This document shows, one piece after another, positions 45,837-55,136 of a DNA stretch of 64,000 bases. The stretch lies in assembly GCA_947088865.1 (NCBI GenBank), contig CAMUHY010000005.1, positions 85,812 through 149,811 on the forward strand. Reading direction: 5' to 3'. The translations under genes were made by a program, and so were the position numbers. The notes under the pieces were generated by a model. That model did no database searches. It was not told the DNA's origin and was given only the letters and a program-made list of their open reading frames with translations. The DNA comes from an uncultured Eubacterium sp. (GTDB lineage Bacteria > Bacillota > Clostridia > Lachnospirales > Lachnospiraceae). How positions within the stretch are numbered: position 1 is the stretch's first letter; each line of letters opens with the position of its first letter.

Positions 45837-47105
45837 ATGGAAAAAAATCTTATTGAGAAATTTGAACTTTTAGATGGAAATGCCATTATTGATATGAATT
45901 ATTGCGTACTTACAGCCAATGAACAAATGTATCGTTTTTTGGGTATTTCAGCGTCTGTTATTTCGATTATTGAATCAATACATCAAGTGGATGTAGATGA
46001 CTTTATGGATGTTTGTGAGAATCTGAAGGAAGATGAATATGTTGATATGGTTCTTAGAATACGAAGGTCTGATAATTCATATCGATGGATATTGCTCCAT
46101 ATAGCAAAATTTGCTTACAGGTCAGAGGACAATGAATTTGAATATTTAGAGATAAATGCTTCGGATATTCTTTCATTAAAACGCCGAAATATGACATTAC
46201 AGGATACAATAAAAGTTTTTAGACAAAGTTTAAATATCAAAAATGAAACGTTTATGATTTATGATTATCACACAAAACGATATCAGATTAACAGTATTTT
46301 AAACGATGAGATTCATAATATTATTGATATGAATATTATGAATTTAAAAGAGAAGGTTGAGGCAGAGCATTTTATTGATGACAGTACAATGGATGAATAT
46401 ATTTCGTACTGTAAAGATATAAAAGAGGGTACATTATCCTACAAGCATATATTTAAAACGAATATTTTAAATGATACATGCGAGTTTGACACGGTAGAAT
46501 TGACAGTACATACCATTTATCATAATGGTAAGCCAAACAAAGCGATTGGCAGCATACATAATCTTTCGGATAAAGTGATATATGAAAAGGAGGAAGAAGG
46601 AGAAAAAAGCGACAGCAACAAAGATGCTTCTTTGGAATTATATCAATTTTGTGCGGACAGCATTTTGTATAAAGCCAATTGTGAGTTTTCACTATTTTTA
46701 TTGGAGATAGACGGCTATGAGGAGATGGAACGACAAAAAGGTACAAGCTATGTTCAAGATTTGTATAAAATTGCATTGAGAACAACGACACAGTTAGTAG
46801 GAAAGCGTGGAATTGTCTGTGATATAAGACAAAATTTAATCGGCATAGTGGTAAAAGATATCAATAATGAAGTTGTTTTAAGAGCTTTTATTGAATCGCT
46901 GCGAAATCAAATTTCATGGAATGTGCTGCTGACGCATGATAATCGACAGATAACCTTTTCAATTGGAATTGCAAGGTATCCGCAGAATGGTTTGGATATG
47001 GATATTGTTTATAAAAAGATGTATCAGGCTTTAAATATATGCCATATGAGAGGGGAAAATCGATATATCATATACAGAGAACATCTGCATGGTGAATTGA
47101 CATAA
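45837..47105 (+). CDS. PAS-like plus degenerate GGDEF-domain protein
   Basis: A 422-residue cytoplasmic protein. Residues about 10-130 look like a PAS sensor domain, about 130-245 a second one. The C-terminal 170 residues have GGDEF topology (FSLFLLEIDGYEEMERQKG, FSIGIARYPQNGLDMDIVYKKM, ALNICHMRGENRYIIY). The active-site loop, where GGDEF would be, reads CDIRQNLIGIVV, so the catalytic signature is gone. It is probably a sensor or effector rather than a cyclic-di-GMP synthase. ATG at 45837 follows GAAGGGAAG. Confidence 0.75.
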   Translation: MEKNLIEKFELLDGNAIIDMNYCVLTANEQMYRFLGISASVISIIESIHQVDVDDFMDVCENLKEDEYVDMVLRIRRSDNSYRWILLHIAKFAYRSEDNEFEYLEINASDILSLKRRNMTLQDTIKVFRQSLNIKNETFMIYDYHTKRYQINSILNDEIHNIIDMNIMNLKEKVEAEHFIDDSTMDEYISYCKDIKEGTLSYKHIFKTNILNDTCEFDTVELTVHTIYHNGKPNKAIGSIHNLSDKVIYEKEEEGEKSDSNKDASLELYQFCADSILYKANCEFSLFLLEIDGYEEMERQKGTSYVQDLYKIALRTTTQLVGKRGIVCDIRQNLIGIVVKDINNEVVLRAFIESLRNQISWNVLLTHDNRQITFSIGIARYPQNGLDMDIVYKKMYQALNICHMRGENRYIIYREHLHGELT

Positions 47106-47170
47106 CAGAATGACAAGAAGAGTATAAACGGTTTGTGAACCGTGCAGATTTAGTAAGAATGGAGGAGACA

Positions 47171-48496
47171 ATGAAAAAGGATTTACTGCATACACCGGAA
47201 GGCGTAAGAGATATATATAATGGAGAATGTGCAAGAAAGCTTGTGCTGCAAAATCGCTTAAAGGATGTATGTATGGCTTATGGATATAACAATATTCAAA
47301 CGCCTACATTAGAATTTTTTGATGTGTTTAGCAAAGAGAGGGGCTGTATACCTTCTTTTGAGATGTTTAAATTATTTGACCGATATGGAAATACAATGGT
47401 TATGCGTCCAGATATGACGCCGTCTGTTGCAAGGACTGCCGCCAAATATTACGCTGAAAATATACTGCCGGTCAAGCTGTGGTATGAGGGGAATATTTTT
47501 ATCAATGTCAGTCAATATTATCAGGGAAAATTAAAAGAAACAACGTCCATAGGGGCAGAGCTAATTGGAGATAGCAGTATTGATGCCGATTTTGAAATTA
47601 TTTCAATGGTGATTGACTGTATGAAAAATGCAGGATTAAAAGAATTTCAGGTTGAGGTTGGAAATGTCTCATTTTTTAGAGGGCTTCTTAGTGAGGCGGG
47701 TATTTGCGGCGACGAAGAAGAAATGTTGATTTCGCTTATTCAGGAAAAAAATTATATTGGCGTGGAGGAATTGTTAAATTCGTTGCATATTGATAAACAT
47801 ATTGCCAATGTTTTGCTGGAATTGCCGCAAATGTTTGGTTCTGCTGAAGTTCTTGACAGAGCAAGAAATCTTACGGATAACAAAACGTGTATTGAGGCAA
47901 TCGACAGGCTTTGTGCATTGTATGATTTGTGTAAAGTAACAGGTGCAGAACAATATATATCGTTTGATTTAGGCTTGTTAAGCAAACATTCCTATTATAC
48001 AGGATTTATTTTTTATGCGTATACTTTTGGAACAGGCGAACCTGTTGCAGGAGGGGGACGTTATGACAATCTGCTTGGGCAATTTGGCTGTGACAAGCCC
48101 TCAATTGGTTTTTCGATTACAGTTGACAGTCTGATGGCGGCAATTGCAAGGCAAGATTTACATATTCCTGTTGATATTACAGGCGTATTGTTATTGTATC
48201 ATGCGGGCAATGTTGTTCATGCTATTTCGATTGCAGATAAATTGAGAGCAAGAAATGTGCCTGTCAGTATGATAGCTTATAATGAAAATAAATCCGAACT
48301 TCAATATTGTGAATATGCACTCAATTCGCAACTGGCGCATGTTGTGATGCTTCCTGAATTTGACAAAGGCAGCAGTGCTTCCAATGCAGATAGAGTATGT
48401 GAAATTTCGCAGGATACAATCGTAAAGGTTTGTTCTTCTAAACATCATACAAAAAAAGAGATAACCATTGCGGATTTGTTAGGAGGTACATTTTAA
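47171..48496 (+). CDS. hisZ: ATP phosphoribosyltransferase regulatory subunit HisZ
   Basis: HisRS-like subunit that activates the short HisG in the first step of histidine synthesis. The 441-residue protein has [24 protein letters not shown] and [13 protein letters not shown] but lacks tRNA synthetase function. ATG at 47171 follows GGAGG with 5 bp. Its stop overlaps the hisG start by one base. First gene of the histidine operon. Confidence 0.94.
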   Translation: MKKDLLHTPEGVRDIYNGECARKLVLQNRLKDVCMAYGYNNIQTPTLEFFDVFSKERGCIPSFEMFKLFDRYGNTMVMRPDMTPSVARTAAKYYAENILPVKLWYEGNIFINVSQYYQGKLKETTSIGAELIGDSSIDADFEIISMVIDCMKNAGLKEFQVEVGNVSFFRGLLSEAGICGDEEEMLISLIQEKNYIGVEELLNSLHIDKHIANVLLELPQMFGSAEVLDRARNLTDNKTCIEAIDRLCALYDLCKVTGAEQYISFDLGLLSKHSYYTGFIFYAYTFGTGEPVAGGGRYDNLLGQFGCDKPSIGFSITVDSLMAAIARQDLHIPVDITGVLLLYHAGNVVHAISIADKLRARNVPVSMIAYNENKSELQYCEYALNSQLAHVVMLPEFDKGSSASNADRVCEISQDTIVKVCSSKHHTKKEITIADLLGGTF

Positions 48497-49140
48497 TGAG
48501 GTATATTACAATTGCACTCTCAAAGGGACGTCTTGCAAAAAAGGCGCTTGAAATGTTTGAGCATATTGGCATTACATGCGAAGAGATGAAAGATGAAAAG
48601 ACGAGGAAATTAATTTTTACCAATGAAGAATTGGGGTTAAAATTTTTCCTAGCAAAGCCTTCCGATGTGCCAACATATGTGGAATATGGGGCGGCTGATA
48701 TTGGAATTGTCGGAAAAGATACGATTCTTGAGGAAGGGCGCAAATTATATGAAGTGCTGGATTTAAATACAGGAAAATGCAAAATGTGCGTGTGCGGTCC
48801 GCAGTCTGCAAAAGATAAATTACAGCATCATGAGTTGATTCGTGTGGCGACAAAATATCCCAATATTGCAAAAGATTATTTTTACAATAAAAAACACCAG
48901 ACCGTAGAGATTATCAAGTTGAATGGTTCCGTAGAATTAGCGCCTATTGTGGGGCTTTCAGAAGTGATTGTTGATATTGTGGAGACAGGAGCTACTTTAA
49001 AAGAAAATGGACTCTCTGTACTAGAAGAGGTTTGTCCATTATCTGCTCGAATGGTCGTAAATCAAGTGAGCATGAAAATGGAAAATGAACGAATTAATAC
49101 CATTATTACTGATTTAAGAAATTATTTGCAGTGTGTTTGA
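48496..49140 (+). CDS. hisG: ATP phosphoribosyltransferase, short form
   Basis: Condenses ATP with PRPP, the first step of histidine synthesis. The 214-residue short form needs HisZ, which is directly upstream. Starts [17 protein letters not shown]; the PRPP motif [15 protein letters not shown] is near residues 157-171. It lacks the C-terminal histidine-binding domain of the long form, so feedback control would pass through HisZ. Confidence 0.95.
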   Translation: MRYITIALSKGRLAKKALEMFEHIGITCEEMKDEKTRKLIFTNEELGLKFFLAKPSDVPTYVEYGAADIGIVGKDTILEEGRKLYEVLDLNTGKCKMCVCGPQSAKDKLQHHELIRVATKYPNIAKDYFYNKKHQTVEIIKLNGSVELAPIVGLSEVIVDIVETGATLKENGLSVLEEVCPLSARMVVNQVSMKMENERINTIITDLRNYLQCV

Positions 49141-49185
49141 TAAAAAAGTAGCATAAAAATAAGATTAAGATTCAAATTTTTAAAA

Positions 49186-49211
49186 GCAGTGTGGAAATGA
49201 GGAAAAATATG
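49186..49211 (+). promoter_or_regulatory. GCAGTGTGGAAATGAGGA leader before hisD
   Basis: Recurring leader inside the histidine operon; in-frame ATG at 49197, 12 nt before the hisD start at 49209. Confidence 0.6.
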
Positions 49212-50498
49212 AAAATTGTTAAATTGACGAATGAGAGCAAAAAAAATATTTTAGAAAATTTATTGAAGAGAAGCCCAAACAATTATGGAAAATTTGAGGC
49301 AGCAGTGAATGATATTCTTGCAGATATCAAAGAAAATGGAGATAAAGCGCTTTTTGATTATACAAAAAAATTTGACAAAGCCGATATCAACGAGTCGAAC
49401 GTTATTGTTACACAGGCTGAAATTGAAAAAGCATACACACAAGTGGATGCTGGGTTAATTGATGTAATAAGAAAAGCGATTGTCAATATTCGTTCCTACC
49501 ACGAAAAGCAAAAACAATATAGCTGGTTTGATTCAAAGCCAGATGGAACGATTTTAGGACAAAAAATCACCCCGCTTGCGCGCGTCGGCGTGTATGTACC
49601 TGGCGGAAAAGCGGCTTATCCTTCTTCTGTTCTTATGAATGTAATCCCAGCAAAAGTTGCAGGGGTTGAACAAATTATAATGTGTACGCCGCCAGATAAA
49701 GATGGCAATGTGTATCCAACAACACTTGTTGCGGCACATGAGGCGGGGGTTGATGTGATTTATAAGGCAGGCGGTGCGCAGGCTGTTGCGGCAATGGCTT
49801 ATGGAACAACGTCTATACCAAAAGTAGATAAAATTGTAGGACCTGGAAATATCTATGTAGCATTAGCTAAAAAGGCAGTATTTGGCTATGTAAGTATTGA
49901 TTCAGTAGCAGGACCAAGTGAAATTATGGTAATTGCAGATGAGAGCGCTAATCCAAGATTTGTGGCAGCCGATTTGTTATCGCAGGCGGAACATGACGAG
50001 ATGGCATCCGCTATTCTTGTCACAACAAGTGAAGATGTTGCTTGCAGTGTATCTAATGAAGTGGATGCGTTTGTAGAACAATTATCAAGAAAAGAAATTA
50101 TACAGAAATCATTAGACAATTATGGTTATATATTAGTGGCAGATTCAATGGAAGAAGCCATTGAGGTAGCCAATGAAATTGCTTCAGAACACCTTGAAAT
50201 TGTCACCCAAAATCCATTTGATATGATGACGAAAATAAAGAATGCAGGAGCTATTTTTCTTGGGGATTACAGCAGTGAGCCGCTTGGCGATTATTTTGCA
50301 GGACCGAATCATGTCCTGCCAACCAATGGCACAGCAAAATTTTTCTCACCGCTTAGTGTTGATGACTTTATTAAAAAATCAAGTATTATATCGTATTCAA
50401 AAAATGCGTTGGAAGCCATACATGCGGATATAGAAACATTTGCCAATGCAGAATATCTCACAGCACATGCCAATTCTATACATGTTCGTTTTGAGTAA
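49209..50498 (+). CDS. hisD: Histidinol dehydrogenase
   Basis: Final two oxidations of histidine synthesis. A 429-residue protein with ARVGVYVPGGKAAYPSSVLM (about 116-135), AGPSEIMVIAD, SQAEHDEMA (zinc ligands Gln and His) and GPNHVLPT. A 68-bp gap separates it from hisG. ATG at 49209 preferred because GAGG sits 6 bp upstream. Confidence 0.96.
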   Translation: MKIVKLTNESKKNILENLLKRSPNNYGKFEAAVNDILADIKENGDKALFDYTKKFDKADINESNVIVTQAEIEKAYTQVDAGLIDVIRKAIVNIRSYHEKQKQYSWFDSKPDGTILGQKITPLARVGVYVPGGKAAYPSSVLMNVIPAKVAGVEQIIMCTPPDKDGNVYPTTLVAAHEAGVDVIYKAGGAQAVAAMAYGTTSIPKVDKIVGPGNIYVALAKKAVFGYVSIDSVAGPSEIMVIADESANPRFVAADLLSQAEHDEMASAILVTTSEDVACSVSNEVDAFVEQLSRKEIIQKSLDNYGYILVADSMEEAIEVANEIASEHLEIVTQNPFDMMTKIKNAGAIFLGDYSSEPLGDYFAGPNHVLPTNGTAKFFSPLSVDDFIKKSSIISYSKNALEAIHADIETFANAEYLTAHANSIHVRFE

Positions 50499-50546
50499 AA
50501 ATAAAAAATCATATGAGTAATAAATGGTTTTATACGATGCAAAAAT

Positions 50547-50570
50547 AGCACAGAAATGAGGGTTATTATG
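50547..50570 (+). promoter_or_regulatory. GCACAGAAATGAGGG leader before hisB
   Basis: Second leader of this class within the histidine operon; in-frame ATG at 50556, 12 nt before the start at 50568. Confidence 0.6.
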
Positions 50571-51167
50571 AGTAATAATTATATACGTCAAGCAAATATC
50601 ACGCGAAAAACAAATGAGACCGATATTTCATTAAAATTTGTTCTTGATGGTTTTGGAGATTCCAATATTAATACAGGCATCGGTTTTTTTGACCATATGC
50701 TTATCAGTTTTGCAAAGCATGGTTTATTTAATCTTGATGTAAAGGCGACAGGCGATTTGATTGTAGATTGTCATCATACAATAGAAGATGTCGGGATTGT
50801 TCTTGGTGAGGCAATTAAAAAAGCGGCTGGAGATAAAAAAACGATACGACGATACGGCGATATTATCTTGCCGATGGACGAGGCATTAATTATGTGTGCA
50901 ATTGATTTATCAGGGCGTCCTTATCTTGTCTTTGAAGCCGATTTTCATTCTGATAGGGTGGGGTATTTTGACACACAAATGGTAAAAGAGTTTTTCTATG
51001 CGGTTTCATACAGCGCTGGAATCAATCTTCATATAAGGCAATTGAGCGGAGAAAATGACCATCATATTATTGAGGGTATGTTTAAGGCTTTTGCAAAGAC
51101 ATTGGATGAGGCAACCATAAAAGATGCAAGAATAAAAAGTTTGTTGTCCACAAAAGGGACATTATAA
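50568..51167 (+). CDS. hisB: Imidazoleglycerol-phosphate dehydratase
   Basis: A 199-residue dehydratase of histidine synthesis. Motifs IGFFDHMLISFAKHG, DCHHTIEDVGIVLGEA and ENDHHIIEGMFKAFA supply the metal-binding histidines. A monofunctional form, with no phosphatase domain. hisA follows 15 bp later. Confidence 0.96.
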   Translation: MSNNYIRQANITRKTNETDISLKFVLDGFGDSNINTGIGFFDHMLISFAKHGLFNLDVKATGDLIVDCHHTIEDVGIVLGEAIKKAAGDKKTIRRYGDIILPMDEALIMCAIDLSGRPYLVFEADFHSDRVGYFDTQMVKEFFYAVSYSAGINLHIRQLSGENDHHIIEGMFKAFAKTLDEATIKDARIKSLLSTKGTL

Positions 51168-51182
51168 AAAGGAGAGAAAAAG

Positions 51183-51905
51183 ATGCGTTTATATCCAGCG
51201 ATAGATATAAAAAATGGTCAGTGTGTCCGTTTAAAAAAGGGACAATTTAATGAGGTTACGGTTTATTCGGATAAACCATATGAGATTGCAAAGGAATTTG
51301 AGGCTGATGGAGCAAGGTTTATACATATAGTAGACCTTGACGGAGCTTTAAAGGGAGAGCGGGTGAATGCAAAGGCAATAGAACATATTGTAAAAAGTGT
51401 TTCTGTTCCTGTTCAGCTAGGCGGTGGTATCCGAACCCTTGACAATATAAAAGATGTGCTGGATTTAGGTGTTTATCGTGTTATTATTGGAACAAAAGCA
51501 GTTGAAAATCCAGAGTTTATCAAAGAGGCAATCAAGCAGTTTGGCGCCGAACGTATTGTTGTCGGCATTGATGCAAAAGATGGATTTGTGGCAGTTGAAG
51601 GCTGGGAAAAGTTAAGTGATAAAACAGCGTTAAGCTTGGCGCTTGCGATGAAAGATATAGGGGTTCAGACCATTGTATATACAGATATCTCAAAAGATGG
51701 TATGCTGACAGGTCCTAATATTGAGCAGACAAAGCTTTTATCAGACCAGACAGGGATTGATATTATTGCTTCCGGCGGCATGTCTTGTATGGAGGATTTA
51801 AACCATGTATATAAAGCGGGCATACATGGCGCGATTATGGGGAAAGCGCTCTATGAAAAAAAGATTTGTCTAAAGGAAGCCATAGAACAGTTTGAAAGGA
51901 ATTAA
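51183..51905 (+). CDS. hisA: ProFAR isomerase HisA
   Basis: (Beta-alpha)8-barrel isomerase acting on ProFAR. The 240-residue protein starts MRLYPAIDIKNGQCVRLKKG (catalytic Asp8 in PAIDIKNG) and has YTDISKDGMLTGPN (second Asp at about 129). AAAGGAGAG precedes the ATG. The downstream gene is 3 bp away. Confidence 0.96.
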   Translation: MRLYPAIDIKNGQCVRLKKGQFNEVTVYSDKPYEIAKEFEADGARFIHIVDLDGALKGERVNAKAIEHIVKSVSVPVQLGGGIRTLDNIKDVLDLGVYRVIIGTKAVENPEFIKEAIKQFGAERIVVGIDAKDGFVAVEGWEKLSDKTALSLALAMKDIGVQTIVYTDISKDGMLTGPNIEQTKLLSDQTGIDIIASGGMSCMEDLNHVYKAGIHGAIMGKALYEKKICLKEAIEQFERN

Positions 51906-51908
51906 AAA

Positions 51909-53213
51909 ATGTCTTACAAGAAATTAATACCAACCATCTATTTAAAGGATGGGGCTGCCTATAAAGATTTACAATGCAGTGAAAAAAATAACGATGGAAA
52001 TGCAGTGTCGCTTGCAGTCAATTACAGCAATAATGGCGCTGATGAAATTATTATAATGGATATGTCTTATGATGATGCATCTCATGAAGATGCAATTAGC
52101 ATTATCCGACAGATTACAAAGCAAATTGACACACCTGTTCTGGTCGGTGGCAATATAAACAGGGTAGAAGATGTTAAAAAATATCTTTATGCGGGGGCAA
52201 AAATTGCTTTGTTGGATGATTTAAGAGAAAGCAATATGCTGATGATGAAGGAAGTTGCAGACCGATTTGGAAGCGATAAAATTGGTTTGATAAGCCATTC
52301 TTTTGATAAAGATATTTATGAGATGGCAAAAAATAATCATATTTGTGTTAATATTTTAAGTCAAAAATGCAGTGCAAGCGTACAGGATTTTTTAGAAATC
52401 CCTACGATTGCTTTTGTCAATGAGAATATGTTGCATAATTATGTAGATAACGATACAAGAATATTTTGTGAAATTTTAAAGAAAAAAAATGTGTGTGGTG
52501 TAACCAGTTTTCATTTATCAAAACCCGACTATGATTTTATGAGAATAAAAGCAAAGCTGAGCGATTTAGGAATTGCAATGAATACATTTGAAAGTGCAAT
52601 ATCATTTTCTAGATTTAGTTTAAATGGTGATGGTTTGATTCCTGTGATTGTGCAGGATTATAAAACGGATGAAGTTTTGATGTTAGCCTATATGAATGAG
52701 GAGAGCTATAATGCAACGCTGCGTACAGGAAAGATGACGTATTTTAGCAGAAGCCGCGAGAAATTGTGGGTGAAAGGATTAACTTCAGGACATTTTCAAT
52801 ATGTTCGTTCGATTAGTATTGACTGTGATAATGATACGCTGCTTGCCAAAGTAAAGCAGGTTGGCGCGGCATGTCACACAGGCAGTCGAAGCTGTTTTTA
52901 CCGTGAATTAATGTCAATGGAATATGCACAGACCAATCCGTTAAAAGTGTTTAATGATGTAATGAATGTGATTGAGGATAGAAAACAACATCCAAAAGAA
53001 GGTTCTTATACCAATTATTTATTTGATAAAGGAATTGATAAGATACTGAAAAAGTGCGGTGAGGAGGCAACGGAAATTATTATTGCCGCCAAAAATCCAG
53101 ACCCGGAAGAAATCAAATATGAAATATCGGATTTTTTGTATCACATTATGGTATTGATGGTGCTTCGCGGTGTAACGTGGGAAGATATTGTAAAAGAACT
53201 TGCCAATAGATAA
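51909..53213 (+). CDS. hisIE: HisIE with N-terminal degenerate HisF-like barrel
   Basis: A 434-residue fusion. Residues about 218-330 are the HisI cyclohydrolase ([26 protein letters not shown] with zinc cysteines) and about 345-434 the HisE pyrophosphatase ([15 protein letters not shown]). The first about 215 residues align with HisF ([46 protein letters not shown]). However, the two catalytic aspartates of HisF, remembered as D11 and D130 in T. maritima, are Tyr11 and His130 here. It is therefore likely a pseudo-HisF, perhaps structural. No other hisF, hisH or hisC is in this window. Confidence 0.9.
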   Translation: MSYKKLIPTIYLKDGAAYKDLQCSEKNNDGNAVSLAVNYSNNGADEIIIMDMSYDDASHEDAISIIRQITKQIDTPVLVGGNINRVEDVKKYLYAGAKIALLDDLRESNMLMMKEVADRFGSDKIGLISHSFDKDIYEMAKNNHICVNILSQKCSASVQDFLEIPTIAFVNENMLHNYVDNDTRIFCEILKKKNVCGVTSFHLSKPDYDFMRIKAKLSDLGIAMNTFESAISFSRFSLNGDGLIPVIVQDYKTDEVLMLAYMNEESYNATLRTGKMTYFSRSREKLWVKGLTSGHFQYVRSISIDCDNDTLLAKVKQVGAACHTGSRSCFYRELMSMEYAQTNPLKVFNDVMNVIEDRKQHPKEGSYTNYLFDKGIDKILKKCGEEATEIIIAAKNPDPEEIKYEISDFLYHIMVLMVLRGVTWEDIVKELANR

Positions 53214-53215
53214 TA

Positions 53216-53273
53216 ACCACAGCATAGCTGTGGTATAAAAGTTCGCAATGCGAACTTTAGGCATCGAACGATG
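53216..53273 (+). other. Tandem array of three short hairpins
   Basis: ACCACAGC-ATA-GCTGTGGT, AAAGTTCGC-AAT-GCGAACTTT and CATCG-AA-CGATG follow each other within 58 bp after hisIE. There is no U-run, so this is not a standard terminator. They may act in mRNA processing between the his genes and the RNase gene. Confidence 0.6.
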
Positions 53274-53305
53274 TAAGAACTTATAATATCTCATTATATA
53301 AAAAA

Positions 53306-53331
53306 CGCACAGAAATGAGGACAAGATTTTG
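53306..53331 (+). promoter_or_regulatory. GCACAGAAATGAGGA leader before the RNase G-like gene
   Basis: Recurring leader with AGAAATGAGG, here before a TTG start at 53329. It supports that start. Confidence 0.6.
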
Positions 53332-54561
53332 AAGTATATTATTACACATATGGATGATTATTTTATATCTGCACAATATGAAAATGATGTTTGTATTGCT
53401 CTGCGTTCCTATAAGAAAAAGAATAGCAACAGCGCTGATATTACAATGGGCAATATCTATATTGGGCGTGTGGAAAATGTCGTAAAAAATATTAACTGTG
53501 CGTTTATCGAAATTCAAAAAGGAATCAAATGTTATTATTCATTGGATGATAATAAAAAACATATTTTTTTGAGAAAAGAAAATGATGGTCGTGTCAATCA
53601 AGGGGATGCCCTTTTAGTTCAGGTGTGTAAGGAGCCGTTAAAAACAAAATCGGCTACGGTGACAGGAAAGGTAGAATTGGTGGGGAAGTATTTAGTACTT
53701 TCAACCAATGTAGATGGTGTTTATATTTCATCAAATATAAAAAATGACACTTGCTGTAAGTCGTTAAAAGATGAATTGATTTTATATCTTGACCGTCAAT
53801 CAAACGAATTTGCAAATAAGACCAATTATGGTTTTATTCTTCGTTCTAACAGTATATATGCACAGCAAGAGGACGTTTTAAATGAGGCAAAAAAGCTGAT
53901 AAATAATTTTTATGAAATTCTTAAGAATGGTATATATGGCAAGTTTTGTACTTGCCTTTACCAGTCTGTGCCTTCTTACATTCGAGAAATTCAAGATATA
54001 TCCAATGAACATTTAGAAGAAATCATTACAGATGATATGCAGGTGGCAGAATTGTTAAAACAGTCACTTACAGGAAAAGATGTGGAAAAAGTAAGATGGT
54101 ATCAAGATGATATGCTGCCATTATATAAATTGTACGATATTGAAAAGCAATTAAAAAAAGCTTTATCACCAAAAGTTTGGTTAAAATGTGGCGGATTTAT
54201 TGTGATACAACAGACGGAAGCGCTTGTGTCTATTGATGTCAATTCTGCAAAATGTGTATCAAAAAAGCGCGGTGAGCAGGCGTTAGAAGATACTTATTTT
54301 AAGGTCAATATGGAAGCTGCTGCTGAAATTGCCATACAGCTTCGTCTTCGCAATATTTCAGGAATTATTATTGTTGATTTTATTAATATGAAAGAAAAGG
54401 AACATTATAATCAACTGATTGCCGCCTTAAAAGAATATTTTAAGAAAGATAAAATAATGACAACATTTGTTGATATCACACGACTTGGCTTGGTAGAGAT
54501 TACAAGAAAAAGAGTGGGAAAAACGTTGAAAGAAGTTTATGAGGATTATCGTATTGAGTGA
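53329..54561 (+). CDS. rng: Ribonuclease G/E family protein
   Basis: A 410-residue endoribonuclease of the RNase E/G family with the S1-like region (NIYIGRVENVVKNINCAFIEI, about 41-61), catalytic aspartates in SIDVNSAK and IIIVDFINMK (about 303 and 346), and FVDITRLGLVEITRKRVG. The protein stops soon after TRKR and lacks the CPxC-type zinc-link present in many RNase G/E proteins. TTG start (53329) after GAGGACAAGAT. Its end overlaps the PAP2 gene by 23 bases. Confidence 0.9.
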   Translation: MKYIITHMDDYFISAQYENDVCIALRSYKKKNSNSADITMGNIYIGRVENVVKNINCAFIEIQKGIKCYYSLDDNKKHIFLRKENDGRVNQGDALLVQVCKEPLKTKSATVTGKVELVGKYLVLSTNVDGVYISSNIKNDTCCKSLKDELILYLDRQSNEFANKTNYGFILRSNSIYAQQEDVLNEAKKLINNFYEILKNGIYGKFCTCLYQSVPSYIREIQDISNEHLEEIITDDMQVAELLKQSLTGKDVEKVRWYQDDMLPLYKLYDIEKQLKKALSPKVWLKCGGFIVIQQTEALVSIDVNSAKCVSKKRGEQALEDTYFKVNMEAAAEIAIQLRLRNISGIIIVDFINMKEKEHYNQLIAALKEYFKKDKIMTTFVDITRLGLVEITRKRVGKTLKEVYEDYRIE

Positions 54562-55066
54562 TAAAAAATATTCGTATGAGGATTTTTATAATAAAATAAG
54601 TCTTCCTATAAAAAATTCATCTTTAAAATATAAAATTTTCTTATTTATCTATCGCTATTTGGTATATTTGACGGTTCTTATTTATATGGCATTGTTGATA
54701 TATTGTCTGATTCAAGGCTTATATCATCAACTATTTAACGCTGTTTTGACGCCTGCTATAACTTTTATTGTGGTGACAATCGTGCGGCGGCTTATCAATG
54801 CGCCGCGTCCTTATAAGGTTTATCCGATTAAGCCTTTAATAGAAAAAAACAAAGCAGGCGAGTCTTTTCCAAGCAGACATACATTGTCTATTACCATTAT
54901 TGCAATGGCTGGATTGTATATTTGGTGGCCGGCAGGTGTGGTTTTATGGGTAATGTCTGTATGTATGGGAATTTCAAGGGTTATTGCCGGCGTGCATTTT
55001 CCAAGAGATGTGCTGGCAGCGGCTATGATTAGTATTGTGGCTGGAATGGGTATGTTTTTTTGGTAA
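54539..55066 (+). CDS. PAP2-family membrane phosphatase
   Basis: A 175-residue integral membrane phosphatase of the lipid/undecaprenyl pyrophosphate phosphatase type. The three PAP2 motifs are RRLINAPRPY (about 84-93), FPSRHTLS (about 110-117) and SRVIAGVHFPRDV (about 145-157). Five or six membrane segments. Start ATG 54539 overlaps the RNase gene; TTG 54554 after GAGG is an alternative. It could recycle undecaprenyl pyrophosphate, but the substrate is not fixed by sequence. Confidence 0.85.
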   Translation: MRIIVLSDKKYSYEDFYNKISLPIKNSSLKYKIFLFIYRYLVYLTVLIYMALLIYCLIQGLYHQLFNAVLTPAITFIVVTIVRRLINAPRPYKVYPIKPLIEKNKAGESFPSRHTLSITIIAMAGLYIWWPAGVVLWVMSVCMGISRVIAGVHFPRDVLAAAMISIVAGMGMFFW

Positions 55067-55070
55067 AAAT

Positions 55071-55092
55071 GGCGGATTGTGAATATCTGCTT
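55071..55092 (+). repeat. Solo terminal hairpin of the dispersed repeat
   Basis: GGCGGAT-TGTGAAT-ATCTGCT followed by TAACTTACACAA, matching the 3' end of the long repeats and the solo copy at 39440. It lies directly after the PAP2 gene and before the GH4 gene. Confidence 0.6.
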
Positions 55093-55136
55093 AACTTACA
55101 CAATTCTTACATTATGCTTTGGAAAGGGGGATTATG

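Noticed and set aside
47106-47170. T-box or histidine attenuator upstream of hisZ
   Set aside because: Only 65 bp are available, with a single small hairpin (ACGGTT/AACCGT); no T-box sequence or His-codon leader peptide.
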